A stretch of DNA of 64,000 nucleotides, taken from Pedobacter montanisoli (GTDB taxonomy: Bacteria > Bacteroidota > Bacteroidia > Sphingobacteriales > Sphingobacteriaceae). Within the stretch, counting starts at the first letter, position 1, and each line of letters starts with the position of its first letter. The DNA lies in contig NZ_JALGBH010000002.1 of NCBI RefSeq assembly GCF_022809115.1, positions 1,181,543 to 1,245,542 on the forward strand, written 5' to 3'. The notes beneath the pieces are model-generated. The model saw only the letters and a program-made list of their open reading frames with translations, made no database searches and had not been told where the DNA came from. Both the position numbers and the translations under genes were made by a program. Shown here piece after piece: positions 33,874 through 43,406 of the stretch.

Positions 33874-34240
33874 GGGGCTGTTCTTGGATTTGACAGGGTG
33901 GCGCTAAATATGTAAGCATGCAGTGCGTTGTACGGTGAGCACTTTAAAGAGAACGTTCAAAACAATAATTGGCGAAAATAACTACGCCTTAGCTGCCTAA
34001 TTTAGAATTACGCAAGCTTTTGTCTCGCTAACTGCCGCATAGTTAGGTTAGCATCAGAGGCATCGATATAACCATGCTAGCTTTTGTAGAGGTACGATAC
34101 AAAAGCGAAACAAAGTACCTAAGGATGTTGTCAAGGTCGGTTTCCAGCCCGGCTCATCTCTAAAATCAATTGGAAAATAAGCACGTAGAAAGCATACTTT
34201 ATCACACAACTGGACAAGGGTTCGAACCCCTTCAGCTCCA
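33874..34240 (+). ncRNA. ssrA: transfer-messenger RNA (tmRNA)
   Basis: One-piece tmRNA of about 367 nt. The 5' end GGGGCTGTTCTTGGATTTGA and the 3' end GGTTCGAACCCCTTCAGCTC form the tRNA-like acceptor (GGGGCUG with CAGCUCC) and T arm. The CCA is not fully encoded (ACA follows). The tag frame at 33971-34000 reads GENNYALAA-stop, the Bacteroidota type. It rescues stalled ribosomes together with SmpB. A strong terminator follows. Confidence 0.97.
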
Positions 34241-34248
34241 CAAAAAAC

Positions 34249-34285
34249 AACCGCTTAACAATCAAAAAAGTTAAGCGGTTTTATT
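34249..34285 (+). terminator. ssrA terminator
   Basis: AACCGCTTAAC / GTTAAGCGGTT stem (11 bp, perfect) with a 10-base loop and a TTATTTT tail, starting 9 bases after the tmRNA. Confidence 0.9.
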
Positions 34286-34328
34286 TTACAATCTTACGAC
34301 ATCGCTATGTTAAGGTACTTAAGTCACG

Positions 34329-37300
34329 CTATAGTTTTTTAATTACTTTCTTGGTTTCTATATGGTTGTTTCCTATCAGCTTGATAAAGTAAGTACCTGA
34401 AGGATAAGCTACAAAGTTTAGAATTATTTCTTTTTGTGTGGCATTTAGTTGTTGTGTTTGCAATACCTTACCCCCTACATCTAGCACGCTTATTTTACTA
34501 TAATTACTTGTAAAAGCAATCGTTATTTTATCTGTGGTTGGATTTGGATAAAGTATAACATCTGATGCAGAAAGGCCAAAGTTTACATTTCTAATGCCTA
34601 AGTCGGTTGTTGTTCCATCCATATCAACTTGTATTAGTTGATAGTAATTGTTACCCTTTAATGGGTTTTTGTCAACAAAGTTGTAAAGCATTTGGCTTGT
34701 AATGTTCGATGTTAAATTTGAAGCCTGCACTTCGCCAATTTTTACCTTTTTTATATTATCACCACTACGGTAAATCTCAAAGCCTTTGTTGTTTTTTTCA
34801 GCAGCGGTTTGCCATTGCAATTTTACTACATTGTTTTCTGCCTTGGCATTAAAGGTTAACAACCTAACCGATAAGGTTCCCTGATAATTAACCACAAAGG
34901 GAGTAGCCGCCGTATTGTTGTTCCCGGCAATATCAGTACCTACATTAGCCATAATGTTAACCATTACGTTGCCATTGGCCGTAGGTGTAACATCAAAATT
35001 GTAAATTTTAGAGCCAATGTTACTAAAGTTACTTGCGGTGCCATTGTTTACATTAATATCGATAAGAACAAAATTGTACACATTTTCAGAAAAAGTAACA
35101 GTAAATGGTATAGGCGAGGTAGAAGTATTCGTACCATTTGCCCCAACTGAAGAGGTAATGACTGCTGTTGGTGCAGTGGTGTCTAAGGTATAGCTTTGTG
35201 CAAGTGCTGTACCCTGATTTCCTGCCAGATCTTGTACTAATACCTTTATTGTACCACTTGCGGTTAAAGTAACACCTACAAGGCTCCAGCTTTTAGTGCC
35301 AACAACACAGTTTGCATATGTATAAGTAGCGCCATTATTTAGCGATACCATGACCACTTCATCTGCAGCCAGATTAGCATTGAGCGTTCCAGAAATGGTT
35401 TGGGATACATTATTGGTAATAAAATCTAAATTGGATATACCTGTATCATTAGAAAAAACCATACTTGCTATAGTATTTGTTGGAGCGGTAGTATCTATTA
35501 TAATAGCTTTATTAGCACCTAATGAGTTTGCTGCGCCGGGGCTGGCCAAGGTTAGAACAGCATCATTACCAAGAGCATCTTTAATAGTACCTCCATTTAA
35601 AGCAAGTGCCGATGTTGAAACATAATCTAAATCCGAAGAAATATCTCCTGCCTGTACAGTATAACTAAAAATAAGGGTAGATGTGCCCGAGCCTGCATAA
35701 TAATAGCCTACACGATCAGTTGCACCAGTTTCTAAGGTCAGTTGTGGTGTACCATTGGTGGTATTTACATTAACAACATCCGAAAATTTTACTTCTATGT
35801 TTATCATAGCACCAACTGAATAGCTACCATTGGCTGTAGATGAACTTACACTTGTTACCGTAACAGGGGTAGTTACGTTTAAAGCAGCTGTGTTAGATGT
35901 TACATCTGGTGGACAAGTTCCGCTAACGATAACTCTATATAAGTAACCATCCATGGCCATCGTTGCACCAGCAATATTAAGTGTTGAAGAGGTGGCACCA
36001 CTATATGGTGCAATATTAGTAATATTTGTAAACCCCAATCCTTGATTTACCTGCCATTGAAAACCCGTTGCATTACTAGCTATTACAGAAAATGAAGTAT
36101 TTGTTCCTGTTACAACAGACCTTGAGGATGGTTGTGTAGCTATAGATGGCGCTCTATTTACCGTTAAAGCAACACTATTTGAAGTAGCAGCTGGCGTACA
36201 GCTCCCTGAGGCCATAACCCTGTAAATATAGCCATTCATTCCTGCTGCAGCGCCAGTAATGGATAAGGTAGCCGTAGTAGCTCCAGAATACGGTGCTCCG
36301 TTAGAAATATTTGTAAATCCAGTTCCCTGATCCACCTGCCACTGGTAACCCGTAGCGTTTGTTGCTGTTACAGAGAAAACAGTGTTACCACCCGCACAAA
36401 GGGTACTTACTGTTGGTTGTGTTGTTATGGCTGGCCCCGAATTTACCGTTAGCGTAGCTGCATTAGAGGTGGCATCGGGTGTAACCGTTCCGGTAACTAC
36501 ACATTTGTACTGGTAGCCGTTCATGGCCGTTGTTGCACCCGTAATCTTCATTGTTGCAGTAGTCACATTTGAATAGACCCCACCGTCAGTTAAATTGGTA
36601 AAGTTACCACCTCCATTAGTGCTTATCTGCCATTGGTAACCTGTGGCATTGTTTGCCGAAATAGAAAACGTAGTGTTTAATCCGTTGCAAACGATACTGT
36701 TTGAGGGTTGTACTGTAATGGAAGGCGGAGCTGTTACCGCAAATGCACAGTTAGTTGGAAGTGTATATAATGTTATATCTTGCAAATCCCATTTGGTTGC
36801 ATCAAATAAATTAGCTTTTAAACTGGCCAGCGATGTTGCAGTTGCATAAGTACAATTAAATTTTCCATTGTCTTTTTCTGCGCCATTTGTTCCTGGATTA
36901 ATGACCGGCATTATTGCATTTACCGTTCCTGTAAGACCGGGAGGCATAGAAGATCTGTTAACACTAAAACTAAACCCGCCGCTAACAATATTATCCCAAC
37001 CTGAATAAGAACTACCTGCACTATTACCTGATGGTACTTCACTGTTCATATGAATACCGGTAATAAAAGTAGGTGTTGTACTTGCACCCTGATAGGCTAA
37101 TACCTGATCTCCCGCCTGAGATAAGATAAATGAGCCATTTAAGATAGCACTGCCATGTGAAATTGTTTGTAATACAGGTGTTGACCCAGGTGCAGAAATT
37201 GTTACCTCAGTAAACTGAGCTAATGCGCTTGTCGCTGTCCAAGTAATAGTTCCCTCCGTTGTACCAAGTGCACTGGTGAGCGGATTCCAACCATTATCTG

Positions 37301-37508
37301 TAAAATTGATAACGGTAGTAGCCGAAATTCCACCAGCACGTAAGATTATAAAAGAGAATGAATTTGGTAAGTTTCCAGCGTCATTAGAATTATAACCGGT
37401 AAATGCTATGTCTCCCGCAACTAATGTAGTTTGGGCTTTAATAATTTGAAATTGTAATAACAAAAGTATCCAACTCCATTTTAATGCTTTAAGTAAGTTT
37501 TTTTTCAT
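34329..37508 (-). CDS. T9SS-exported multidomain Ig-repeat protein
   Basis: A 1059-residue secreted protein. Signal peptide at the N terminus (hydrophobic to about residue 25), then an ~230-residue domain starting VAGDIAFTGYNSNDAG. Three tandem Ig-like repeats of ~92 residues lie at about 261-540, each with GYQWQ or GFQWQ and an MNGY or MDGY strand. Then come a SwmB-like domain (YSVGAMINIEVKFSD...TPQLTLETG), further Ig-like domains (TVTFSENVYNF) and a C-terminal type A sorting domain (LYPNPTTDKITIAF...GTYFIKLI). Probably a cell-surface adhesin or structural protein; no catalytic domain was seen. Confidence 0.88.
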   Translation of the reverse strand: MKKNLLKALKWSWILLLLQFQIIKAQTTLVAGDIAFTGYNSNDAGNLPNSFSFIILRAGGISATTVINFTDNGWNPLTSALGTTEGTITWTATSALAQFTEVTISAPGSTPVLQTISHGSAILNGSFILSQAGDQVLAYQGASTTPTFITGIHMNSEVPSGNSAGSSYSGWDNIVSGGFSFSVNRSSMPPGLTGTVNAIMPVINPGTNGAEKDNGKFNCTYATATSLASLKANLFDATKWDLQDITLYTLPTNCAFAVTAPPSITVQPSNSIVCNGLNTTFSISANNATGYQWQISTNGGGNFTNLTDGGVYSNVTTATMKITGATTAMNGYQYKCVVTGTVTPDATSNAATLTVNSGPAITTQPTVSTLCAGGNTVFSVTATNATGYQWQVDQGTGFTNISNGAPYSGATTATLSITGAAAGMNGYIYRVMASGSCTPAATSNSVALTVNRAPSIATQPSSRSVVTGTNTSFSVIASNATGFQWQVNQGLGFTNITNIAPYSGATSSTLNIAGATMAMDGYLYRVIVSGTCPPDVTSNTAALNVTTPVTVTSVSSSTANGSYSVGAMINIEVKFSDVVNVNTTNGTPQLTLETGATDRVGYYYAGSGTSTLIFSYTVQAGDISSDLDYVSTSALALNGGTIKDALGNDAVLTLASPGAANSLGANKAIIIDTTAPTNTIASMVFSNDTGISNLDFITNNVSQTISGTLNANLAADEVVMVSLNNGATYTYANCVVGTKSWSLVGVTLTASGTIKVLVQDLAGNQGTALAQSYTLDTTAPTAVITSSVGANGTNTSTSPIPFTVTFSENVYNFVLIDINVNNGTASNFSNIGSKIYNFDVTPTANGNVMVNIMANVGTDIAGNNNTAATPFVVNYQGTLSVRLLTFNAKAENNVVKLQWQTAAEKNNKGFEIYRSGDNIKKVKIGEVQASNLTSNITSQMLYNFVDKNPLKGNNYYQLIQVDMDGTTTDLGIRNVNFGLSASDVILYPNPTTDKITIAFTSNYSKISVLDVGGKVLQTQQLNATQKEIILNFVAYPSGTYFIKLIGNNHIETKKVIKKL

Positions 37509-37738
37509 ATAGGTTAATGATATACTATCAAGTGTATCTATACTTTATTTTCATCAAAAAATAACGGAACCAAACCGTAGAGAATGAAGAGCGATTGCGC
37601 TAATACTATCATACGTATATAAATTTTTAATCAAAAACGGTCTTAAAACGAAAAGAGAGTTAACGTTAAAAATTTACGTAATTGAAGTTAAAAATTATTC
37701 TAATAAATTGTATGATAAACTCTTAAATTTTATGTGGT

Positions 37739-39517
37739 CTATACCGGAATAACAATCTGAATAACCGTACCTTCATTTTCTACACTGCTGATCTCGAAAT
37801 GACCGTGATAATAGCCCACTCTTTTTTCCATGTTATCGAGGCCAAAACCTAAGCTGGTTTGCAGCACATCAAAACCACAACCATCATCGGTAAACTGGAA
37901 ATGGTAACTATCGGTATATTTATAGAATTCTATGGTAACCAAATGTGCCTTACCATGCTTAAGAGCATTGCTGATGGCCTCTAAAGCAATAAGGTACATG
38001 TCATAGACCCACTTCTGCTCAATCCGTTCGGGAAAATCATAACAGAAAAGCTCAATCTCGGCATCATCCAAGCCAGCGTTCAGGATAGCAATCTGACTAC
38101 GTAAGCTGGAAACTAAGGCTCCTTCATCGAGCGCTTTGGGAAGTATCTTGTGGGAGATGTCACGAATATCGCTTGCCAGTTCGCTGATATTCTGTTTGGC
38201 CAATTTAGTATTCTTCATATCAAACAGGTGAATGATATGGGCAATTTTACTTCCTACATTGTCATGTATGATATTAGCAATGTTCCGGCGCTCCCGTAAC
38301 TGCACATGATTGATTGTTCGAAGTGAATTCTCCTTTTCCAAAATCACTTCTTTCATCAGCTCTGTATTTCTAAAAAATACTTCTACATAATTTCTTGACA
38401 ATACCACTCCAAACAGAAATACTTCGTACAGACTGGCAAATACCATCCAATTGCCTCCTAACGCATAGGGAATGAACTCAAAAGTTTCTAAGATCAGGGT
38501 ACCGCCCCATACCAACTGTGGAGCAAAAGCCAAGAGGGCATAAATTGCCTGATCTCTTTCTATCCTCAAATGCGTTACAGATGCCCAAAAAAGTACAATA
38601 ATCAACAGCATAAATAGAACATAACCCGAGATAAAGAGGTATCTGAAATCAGCATTGGGATAAATCCATAGCAAAGTTGCCGATAGCAGTACGATAAAAA
38701 GATTTACTATACACAAAAAATTAATCAATCTGTATTTGAAAAACTGATGTCCTTTTAAGTCTAAAAAACAGCAAAGGAAATAGCTTAATGCCACATACCA
38801 TAAAGCGCCGCTAAAAATCCGGGCTTCACTTAACAACAAGAGGTTTGGAAAGAGTAGGTGTTTGGCAAAATTCATCGTAATTACTACATAGCAGACTGTT
38901 AATAGTGAATAGCAGATGTAATAGGCATACAGGCGTTTTCGGGTCATCAGTAGCAGAATACCATTGATCATTAGCAAGAGAAAGGCAATACCGATGAAAA
39001 AGGCAACCAGTGCTATTTTGCTAGAAGACTGATTTTCCAGTTCGGTAAAACTGGTCAAACGAAAAGAAAATTCGAGAAATGAGGTCTGTTTTTTAATCTT
39101 CACCCAAAGGATCCGTTCTTCTCCGGGGCCTAATTTAAGCTCATAGGTAAGTGCACTCATGAAAGCTCCCCGTCCTTTGGTTCGGTCTCCCATTAGCACC
39201 ATTTGGTTCCCATCAAAAATGCTCAGGCTGTCGATATGATAATTATCAAAGCATAACCATTTAGCTACTTCTTTATGGGTGTCTTCGTTTTTGAACCTAA
39301 AATAACACCAAACCGCATCATCGCGGTTATAGCCCAGGTTAATCTTCTGATTTTCGACAAAAATTTTGAAGTTTTTCTGTTTAGCTTCTACCAATTGCCA
39401 TTTCGAATCCCGATCGATGGTGTAGGCTGCCAGCACAGAAATCTTTGGATGGGTAAAGGCCAAAGTCTTCGATAAACCCAGCAGTAAGAGGATACTAACT
39501 AAGCAGGTTATTCTCAT
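37739..39517 (-). CDS. 7TM-DISM sensor histidine kinase
   Basis: A ~592-residue kinase: signal peptide, extracellular 7TMR-DISMED2-type beta domain (residues ~25-165), seven hydrophobic helices (~170-390), then a HisKA_3-like dimerisation region with phosphoacceptor in NIANIIHDNVGSKIAH, and a HATPase_c domain (LEAISNALKHGKA, DDGCGFD, GFGLDNMEKRV). This is the NarX/LytS-like architecture that phosphorylates LuxR-type regulators. It overlaps the upstream response regulator gene by 23 bases when started at the ATG at 39517, and the two form a cognate pair. The ligand is unknown. Confidence 0.9.
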   Translation of the reverse strand: MRITCLVSILLLLGLSKTLAFTHPKISVLAAYTIDRDSKWQLVEAKQKNFKIFVENQKINLGYNRDDAVWCYFRFKNEDTHKEVAKWLCFDNYHIDSLSIFDGNQMVLMGDRTKGRGAFMSALTYELKLGPGEERILWVKIKKQTSFLEFSFRLTSFTELENQSSSKIALVAFFIGIAFLLLMINGILLLMTRKRLYAYYICYSLLTVCYVVITMNFAKHLLFPNLLLLSEARIFSGALWYVALSYFLCCFLDLKGHQFFKYRLINFLCIVNLFIVLLSATLLWIYPNADFRYLFISGYVLFMLLIIVLFWASVTHLRIERDQAIYALLAFAPQLVWGGTLILETFEFIPYALGGNWMVFASLYEVFLFGVVLSRNYVEVFFRNTELMKEVILEKENSLRTINHVQLRERRNIANIIHDNVGSKIAHIIHLFDMKNTKLAKQNISELASDIRDISHKILPKALDEGALVSSLRSQIAILNAGLDDAEIELFCYDFPERIEQKWVYDMYLIALEAISNALKHGKAHLVTIEFYKYTDSYHFQFTDDGCGFDVLQTSLGFGLDNMEKRVGYYHGHFEISSVENEGTVIQIVIPV

Positions 39518-40133
39518 GGGCAAATTTGATCAGTGTGCTACTGTTACTGATTTCCAGCTTCCTGTATATGTTCCGTCGATGGGTATCGACCGTGGTTTTG
39601 CTGACAAAAAGTATCTCACCAATCTCCTTACTGGTTAATCCTTTGATAATCAATCTAATCACTTCTTTTTCCTGTCTGGATATCCTAAACTTGTTAACGA
39701 TTGGTTCATCTATTGCCCGGTAAACATCTACGCTCCTACTATCCTTACCATTGGTTTGAAAACCGCTGGCTGATTTCATTTCAATAACCCTGACCAGTTC
39801 TTCTGCTGTCGTTTCCTTTTTAAGGAAAGCGTCCATGCCCATTCTTTTGGCTTTTTGGATCAGAAAATCCTCATAATAAGCCGTAAGGATAATCTTTTTG
39901 GTGTTTTTAAGTTGTTCTTTGAGTTCTTCCAATAATACAAATCCATCGGTTTCTCCAATATTCAGATCGCAGATAAACACATCTACCTGATGTTGTATGA
40001 GGTGATCCCTGCAGGCATCTGCACGGCTGAACCTAGTAATCCGATAGCTTTGATCAGCATTCTTCAGCAGCTCAGCGATCCCATTCAAAAAAAGTAAGTG
40101 ATCGTCACAGATGACGATTTGCTTTGGTTTCAT
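39495..40133 (-). CDS. LuxR/NarL-family response regulator
   Basis: A 212-residue regulator. Receiver domain with acidic D10-D11 and phosphoacceptor D56 (FICDLNIGETDG), TAYY switch region and lysine in FLKKE. The C-terminal LuxR HTH at ~145-205: ISRQEKEVIRLIIKGLTSKEIGEILFVSKTTVDTHRRNIYRKL. It precedes and overlaps the kinase gene, so the two are co-expressed. Targets are not known. Confidence 0.93.
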   Translation of the reverse strand: MKPKQIVICDDHLLFLNGIAELLKNADQSYRITRFSRADACRDHLIQHQVDVFICDLNIGETDGFVLLEELKEQLKNTKKIILTAYYEDFLIQKAKRMGMDAFLKKETTAEELVRVIEMKSASGFQTNGKDSRSVDVYRAIDEPIVNKFRISRQEKEVIRLIIKGLTSKEIGEILFVSKTTVDTHRRNIYRKLEISNSSTLIKFAHENNLLS

Positions 40134-40260
40134 GTAGTATTAGGTACTTTATCCTAAAACTAACAATAAGTTTTAAGAGCAGAAAATTTTAGCCCTCTTC
40201 AATGCTTAGGGCCGTTAAATATTTGTAGCTGCGCCTGAGCGCAGCTTTAAAAGTATAGGT

Positions 40261-41385
40261 TCAATCTTTAACTACCCGAACAGAAAAGCCTCGTTGGGGC
40301 GATTCTGATCCCAACCCTGTTATGTTTTTCTTATAAGAACTGAAGCCAAAAGCAAAACCGTTATTATAATATCCGTAACCATTGTTTGGGTTGTAGCGAC
40401 CTGCTCCGTCGATGGTAGAAGTCCACCATTGCCCATCTCCATAATAATTGAATACAGAAGCGGCATTGGGTTCTTTGTCGTATTCGTTGTCCCAAGCTCT
40501 TCCTCCTGGCAGGAAATTCAAGCCCGATTCATTGGTACCATTGCCTGCATATTCTCCATATTTTTTATCGGGAAGGTCCCATCCTGTTTTTCCTCTGATT
40601 TTTTCACCCGCTTCATATTTGCCCCCAAGTACTGCAATCAATGTTTCATATTCTTGTTTACTTGGCACATGCCATCCCTTTGGGGCCAAACCTCTTGGAT
40701 CCACAACGGCATGGAAGTTGTACAGCTTGCCATATTTCTTTCCGTTTTTTGCATCAAAATTCAAATAGGTAAAAGCAGGTGTATTGTTTTTGCAGAATTG
40801 CTGCCATTCGATAGGGGTTTTAGCCTCTGGGATTGGATCTCCGTTGTTAAAAGTAGCTACATCCAGGTTTCTGTTGCTCCAGATCTGGTTACCAACTTTA
40901 ACGGGGGCTTCTATTTCATCGCTTGCATTATAAATCTCTTTTAAGAGCGTGCTATTAGCCGAATTACAGCTCCAAACAAAATTTTGTGCAGGAGCACCGT
41001 TGCTCCTTTTCAAACATTCTCTCATCGCAATGGCATCAGCCTCTTCTCTGGTGGTGGCAAGTCCCCAACCAAAAGCTGTTCCTACTTTTCCATCAATTGT
41101 TCTGTAGGCTGCACAGCCTGTTCCTTCATAAGATAAAACCACGGTACAGTTACCGCCCTTACGCTTACATTCTTCAACTGCTCTGTTTTCGGCCTCACTC
41201 AGGGTTGCCTGATCAAAAGACCAGCCGTAATAAAAGCCATTGTTCCTGTCAATAGCCAGCGCTCCATACTTAGCTTTAACAGGGGCTTTTGTTGTATTTG
41301 CCTTAGGGGTTGGTTTCTTTTGTGCAAAGCCAGCTGAAGTGATTAAAATCAGTGCTAATGCTAAAATTATTTTTTGCTTACTCAT
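40261..41385 (-). CDS. exported DUF4189 plus FISUMP-domain protein
   Basis: A 374-residue protein starting at ATG 41385 (MSKQKIILALALILITSAGFAQ, signal peptide). Residues ~35-140 form a DUF4189 domain (YGALAIDRNNGFYYGWSFDQATLSEAENRAVEEC, GCAAYRTIDGKVGTAFGWG). The C-terminal ~200 residues are a fibrobacter-succinogenes-major-paralogous (FISUMP) domain: VGNQIWSNRNLDVATFNNGDPI, KLYNFHAVVDPRGLAPKGWHVPS, GGRAW and GFSVRVVKD. Surface-associated; function unknown. The open frame runs 24 bases further upstream to a TTG, which is unlikely because it would bury the signal. Confidence 0.88.
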   Translation of the reverse strand: MSKQKIILALALILITSAGFAQKKPTPKANTTKAPVKAKYGALAIDRNNGFYYGWSFDQATLSEAENRAVEECKRKGGNCTVVLSYEGTGCAAYRTIDGKVGTAFGWGLATTREEADAIAMRECLKRSNGAPAQNFVWSCNSANSTLLKEIYNASDEIEAPVKVGNQIWSNRNLDVATFNNGDPIPEAKTPIEWQQFCKNNTPAFTYLNFDAKNGKKYGKLYNFHAVVDPRGLAPKGWHVPSKQEYETLIAVLGGKYEAGEKIRGKTGWDLPDKKYGEYAGNGTNESGLNFLPGGRAWDNEYDKEPNAASVFNYYGDGQWWTSTIDGAGRYNPNNGYGYYNNGFAFGFSSYKKNITGLGSESPQRGFSVRVVKD

Positions 41386-41495
41386 AACTATTGGTTTGCT
41401 ATATCCCAAAATTGGGGAATTGCAGCATAAACTTCAATACTTATTTATAAGGATTTTACTATGACCAATGAACTTGTAATCCATCGTTTCTATGA

Positions 41496-42413
41496 CTATA
41501 AGCTCTCTTCTATCGTTTCCCATTTTTCTTTCAGCAATTGTTCTAATTGTCCAATTTCTTCGCTGTACATGGTTTTCTTTCGTGTTCCGAAATAGAGTGT
41601 ATTTTCAAGCGGTGTGCTTCCCTCCCATACCATCTTTATTTTTCTGGAAGCTATTGCTTCTGCACAAAGAAAATCGGGCACAACCGAAAATCCTGTTCCA
41701 TCGCTTAAACAACGGATAATGGAACTGATATTTGGAACAATGTAATTTGGGCTAAAATCGGGGTGTTCGCCAAAATGTCTTAACCAGAAATTCTTTAAAT
41801 GCTCCATATCGGCTGCTGTACTGTACCAAAGCTGTTGTTTCAACAAACTGGCCACATCTTTTATCTCTCCTTTTTGGATCAGTTCTTCTAACAACGTGGT
41901 ATCTGTCTTACTACCAGCAATCAATACAATTCTTTCTTTAGAAAAGGGTCTATACTGCAAATTCTGTTGATTACCTTTTTGCGGGGTAATAATCAGATCG
42001 AGCAAACCATTGTCTAAGTCGTGCTGCATTTGTGGGTATTCGCCAAACTTAATGATGAGATTAAAAGGCAAGTCAGCAATGTGTTCTTCTAAAGTATATT
42101 GAAAAGTTTCAAAGCACATACCTACGCTAATTGTTGCTCTTTCATCTTGCGAGCGTTTATGGAAATGCAGTTCGGCCGTTTCCAATTTCTTTAAGGGTTC
42201 GAGCAGGTAGTTGTATAAAATCTTTCCTTTTTCTGTAGGTACCATTTTTCTGGCCGAACGATCAAACAATTTATAGCCTGTAAAAGCTTCTAACGAGTTG
42301 AGGTGCAGGCTTACTCCGGGTTGTGAGACAAACAGTTCTTGTGCCGCAGCAGACAAGGTTCCTGTTTCATATATAGCTTTAAAAGTGCGAAGCCATTCTA
42401 AATTCCATCTCAT
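41496..42413 (-). CDS. LysR-family transcriptional regulator
   Basis: A ~305-residue LTTR: N-terminal winged HTH (LEWLRTFKAIYETGTLSAAAQELFVSQPGVSLHLNSLEAFTGYKLFDRSARKMVPTEKG) and a substrate-binding-like effector domain. The ATG at 42413 starts three residues before the conserved LEWLRTF; 42422 is an alternative. It is divergent from the quinone-reductase operon, with only ~100 bases between, and probably controls it and itself in response to an electrophile or quinone (inference from context). Confidence 0.92.
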   Translation of the reverse strand: MRWNLEWLRTFKAIYETGTLSAAAQELFVSQPGVSLHLNSLEAFTGYKLFDRSARKMVPTEKGKILYNYLLEPLKKLETAELHFHKRSQDERATISVGMCFETFQYTLEEHIADLPFNLIIKFGEYPQMQHDLDNGLLDLIITPQKGNQQNLQYRPFSKERIVLIAGSKTDTTLLEELIQKGEIKDVASLLKQQLWYSTAADMEHLKNFWLRHFGEHPDFSPNYIVPNISSIIRCLSDGTGFSVVPDFLCAEAIASRKIKMVWEGSTPLENTLYFGTRKKTMYSEEIGQLEQLLKEKWETIEESL

Positions 42414-42420
42414 ATCTATC

Positions 42421-42463
42421 ATTTTAATAATACAAATATACAATTTAAATTATTTTAATAATA
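42421..42463. promoter_or_regulatory. repeated ATTTTAATAATA boxes in the divergent promoter
   Basis: Two exact ATTTTAATAATA copies at 42421 and 42452, 31 bases (three turns) apart, and a related ATTTAAATAATA at 42496 just before the start of the oxidoreductase gene. They are candidate LysR sites, although the region is AT-rich and chance similarity is possible. Confidence 0.45.
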
Positions 42464-42511
42464 AAATAAAATGATAGAAATTTGCAGTATCAATAATTTA
42501 AATAATACAAA

Positions 42512-43123
42512 ATGAAAGTATTCATTATTAACGGCGGACAGGTCTTTGCACATTCAGGAGGTCAGTTCAACCATATGTTAACAGATTGGACAACCAAATT
42601 TTTGAATAAAAAAGGTTTCGAATACCGTGTTACTCATATTAACGACAATTTTAACGCCTTAGATGAAGCTGAAAACTTTAAATGGGCAGATATTGTTATT
42701 TACCATACTCCCATATGGTGGTTTCAGGTTCCTAACCGTTTAAAGAAATACATAGATGAAGTATTTACAGCAGGTCATCAGAACGGAATGTATGCCAGCG
42801 ACGGAAGAAGCCGGAAAAACCCAGCCATTAATTATGGAACAGGTGGATTAATGCATGGCAAAAAATATATGGTAACTACAACCTGGAACGCTCCGGATAC
42901 GGCATTTACATTACCCGGCGAATTTTTCGACCAGAAATCAATAGATGAGGGCGTATTATTTGGTTTTCATAAAATGAACCAATTTGTAGGTATGGACAGG
43001 ATACCGGGCTTCCATTTTCACGATCTGGAAAAAAACGCTACAACTGAACGTATAGAAAACTATCATCAGGATTATACCCAACATTTAGAAGAAGTATTCA
43101 TCCTTGAAGAACAGTTATCATGA
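42512..43123 (+). CDS. NAD(P)H-dependent oxidoreductase (MdaB-like flavodoxin fold)
   Basis: A 203-residue flavodoxin-fold quinone reductase: FIINGGQVFAHSGGQFNHML at the N terminus, HTPIWWFQVPNRLKKYIDEVF in the flavin loop and KKYMVTTTWNAPDTAF. MdaB-type enzymes reduce quinones by two electrons with FAD and NAD(P)H. The next gene encodes a YgiN-like quinol monooxygenase, the same pairing as mdaB-ygiN in E. coli, overlapping by ATGA. Divergent LysR control is likely. Confidence 0.88.
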   Translation: MKVFIINGGQVFAHSGGQFNHMLTDWTTKFLNKKGFEYRVTHINDNFNALDEAENFKWADIVIYHTPIWWFQVPNRLKKYIDEVFTAGHQNGMYASDGRSRKNPAINYGTGGLMHGKKYMVTTTWNAPDTAFTLPGEFFDQKSIDEGVLFGFHKMNQFVGMDRIPGFHFHDLEKNATTERIENYHQDYTQHLEEVFILEEQLS

Positions 43124-43404
43124 TTTATTTAACAGCTATTATCAAAGCAAAGCCGCAATATTTAGATGAGGTAAGAGCAGTTTTACAACGCATGGTAACA
43201 GAAACCCGAAAAGAAAAAGCATGCATACGGTACGATCTGCACCAGGAAACAACAGATGAAAACATATTTGTTTTTTATGAAATATGGGAAAGTAAAGAAG
43301 GACTAGATGCACACAATCAACAAGCTTACATTCTTGATTTTGGCCACATGGCGCAAGAAAAACTACAACAAGCTCCAACAATTTATCTAACTAAAAAAAT
43401 ATAA
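43120..43404 (+). CDS. YgiN-like quinol monooxygenase (ABM domain)
   Basis: A 94-residue ferredoxin-like ABM domain: YLTAIIKAKPQYLDEVRAVLQRMVTETRKEKACIRYDLHQ, then FVFYEIWESKEGLDAHNQQAYI. It probably acts on quinols produced by the adjacent MdaB-like enzyme or scavenges reactive quinones. Starts inside the upstream stop (ATGA overlap). Confidence 0.88.
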   Translation: MIYLTAIIKAKPQYLDEVRAVLQRMVTETRKEKACIRYDLHQETTDENIFVFYEIWESKEGLDAHNQQAYILDFGHMAQEKLQQAPTIYLTKKI

Positions 43405-43406
43405 CA

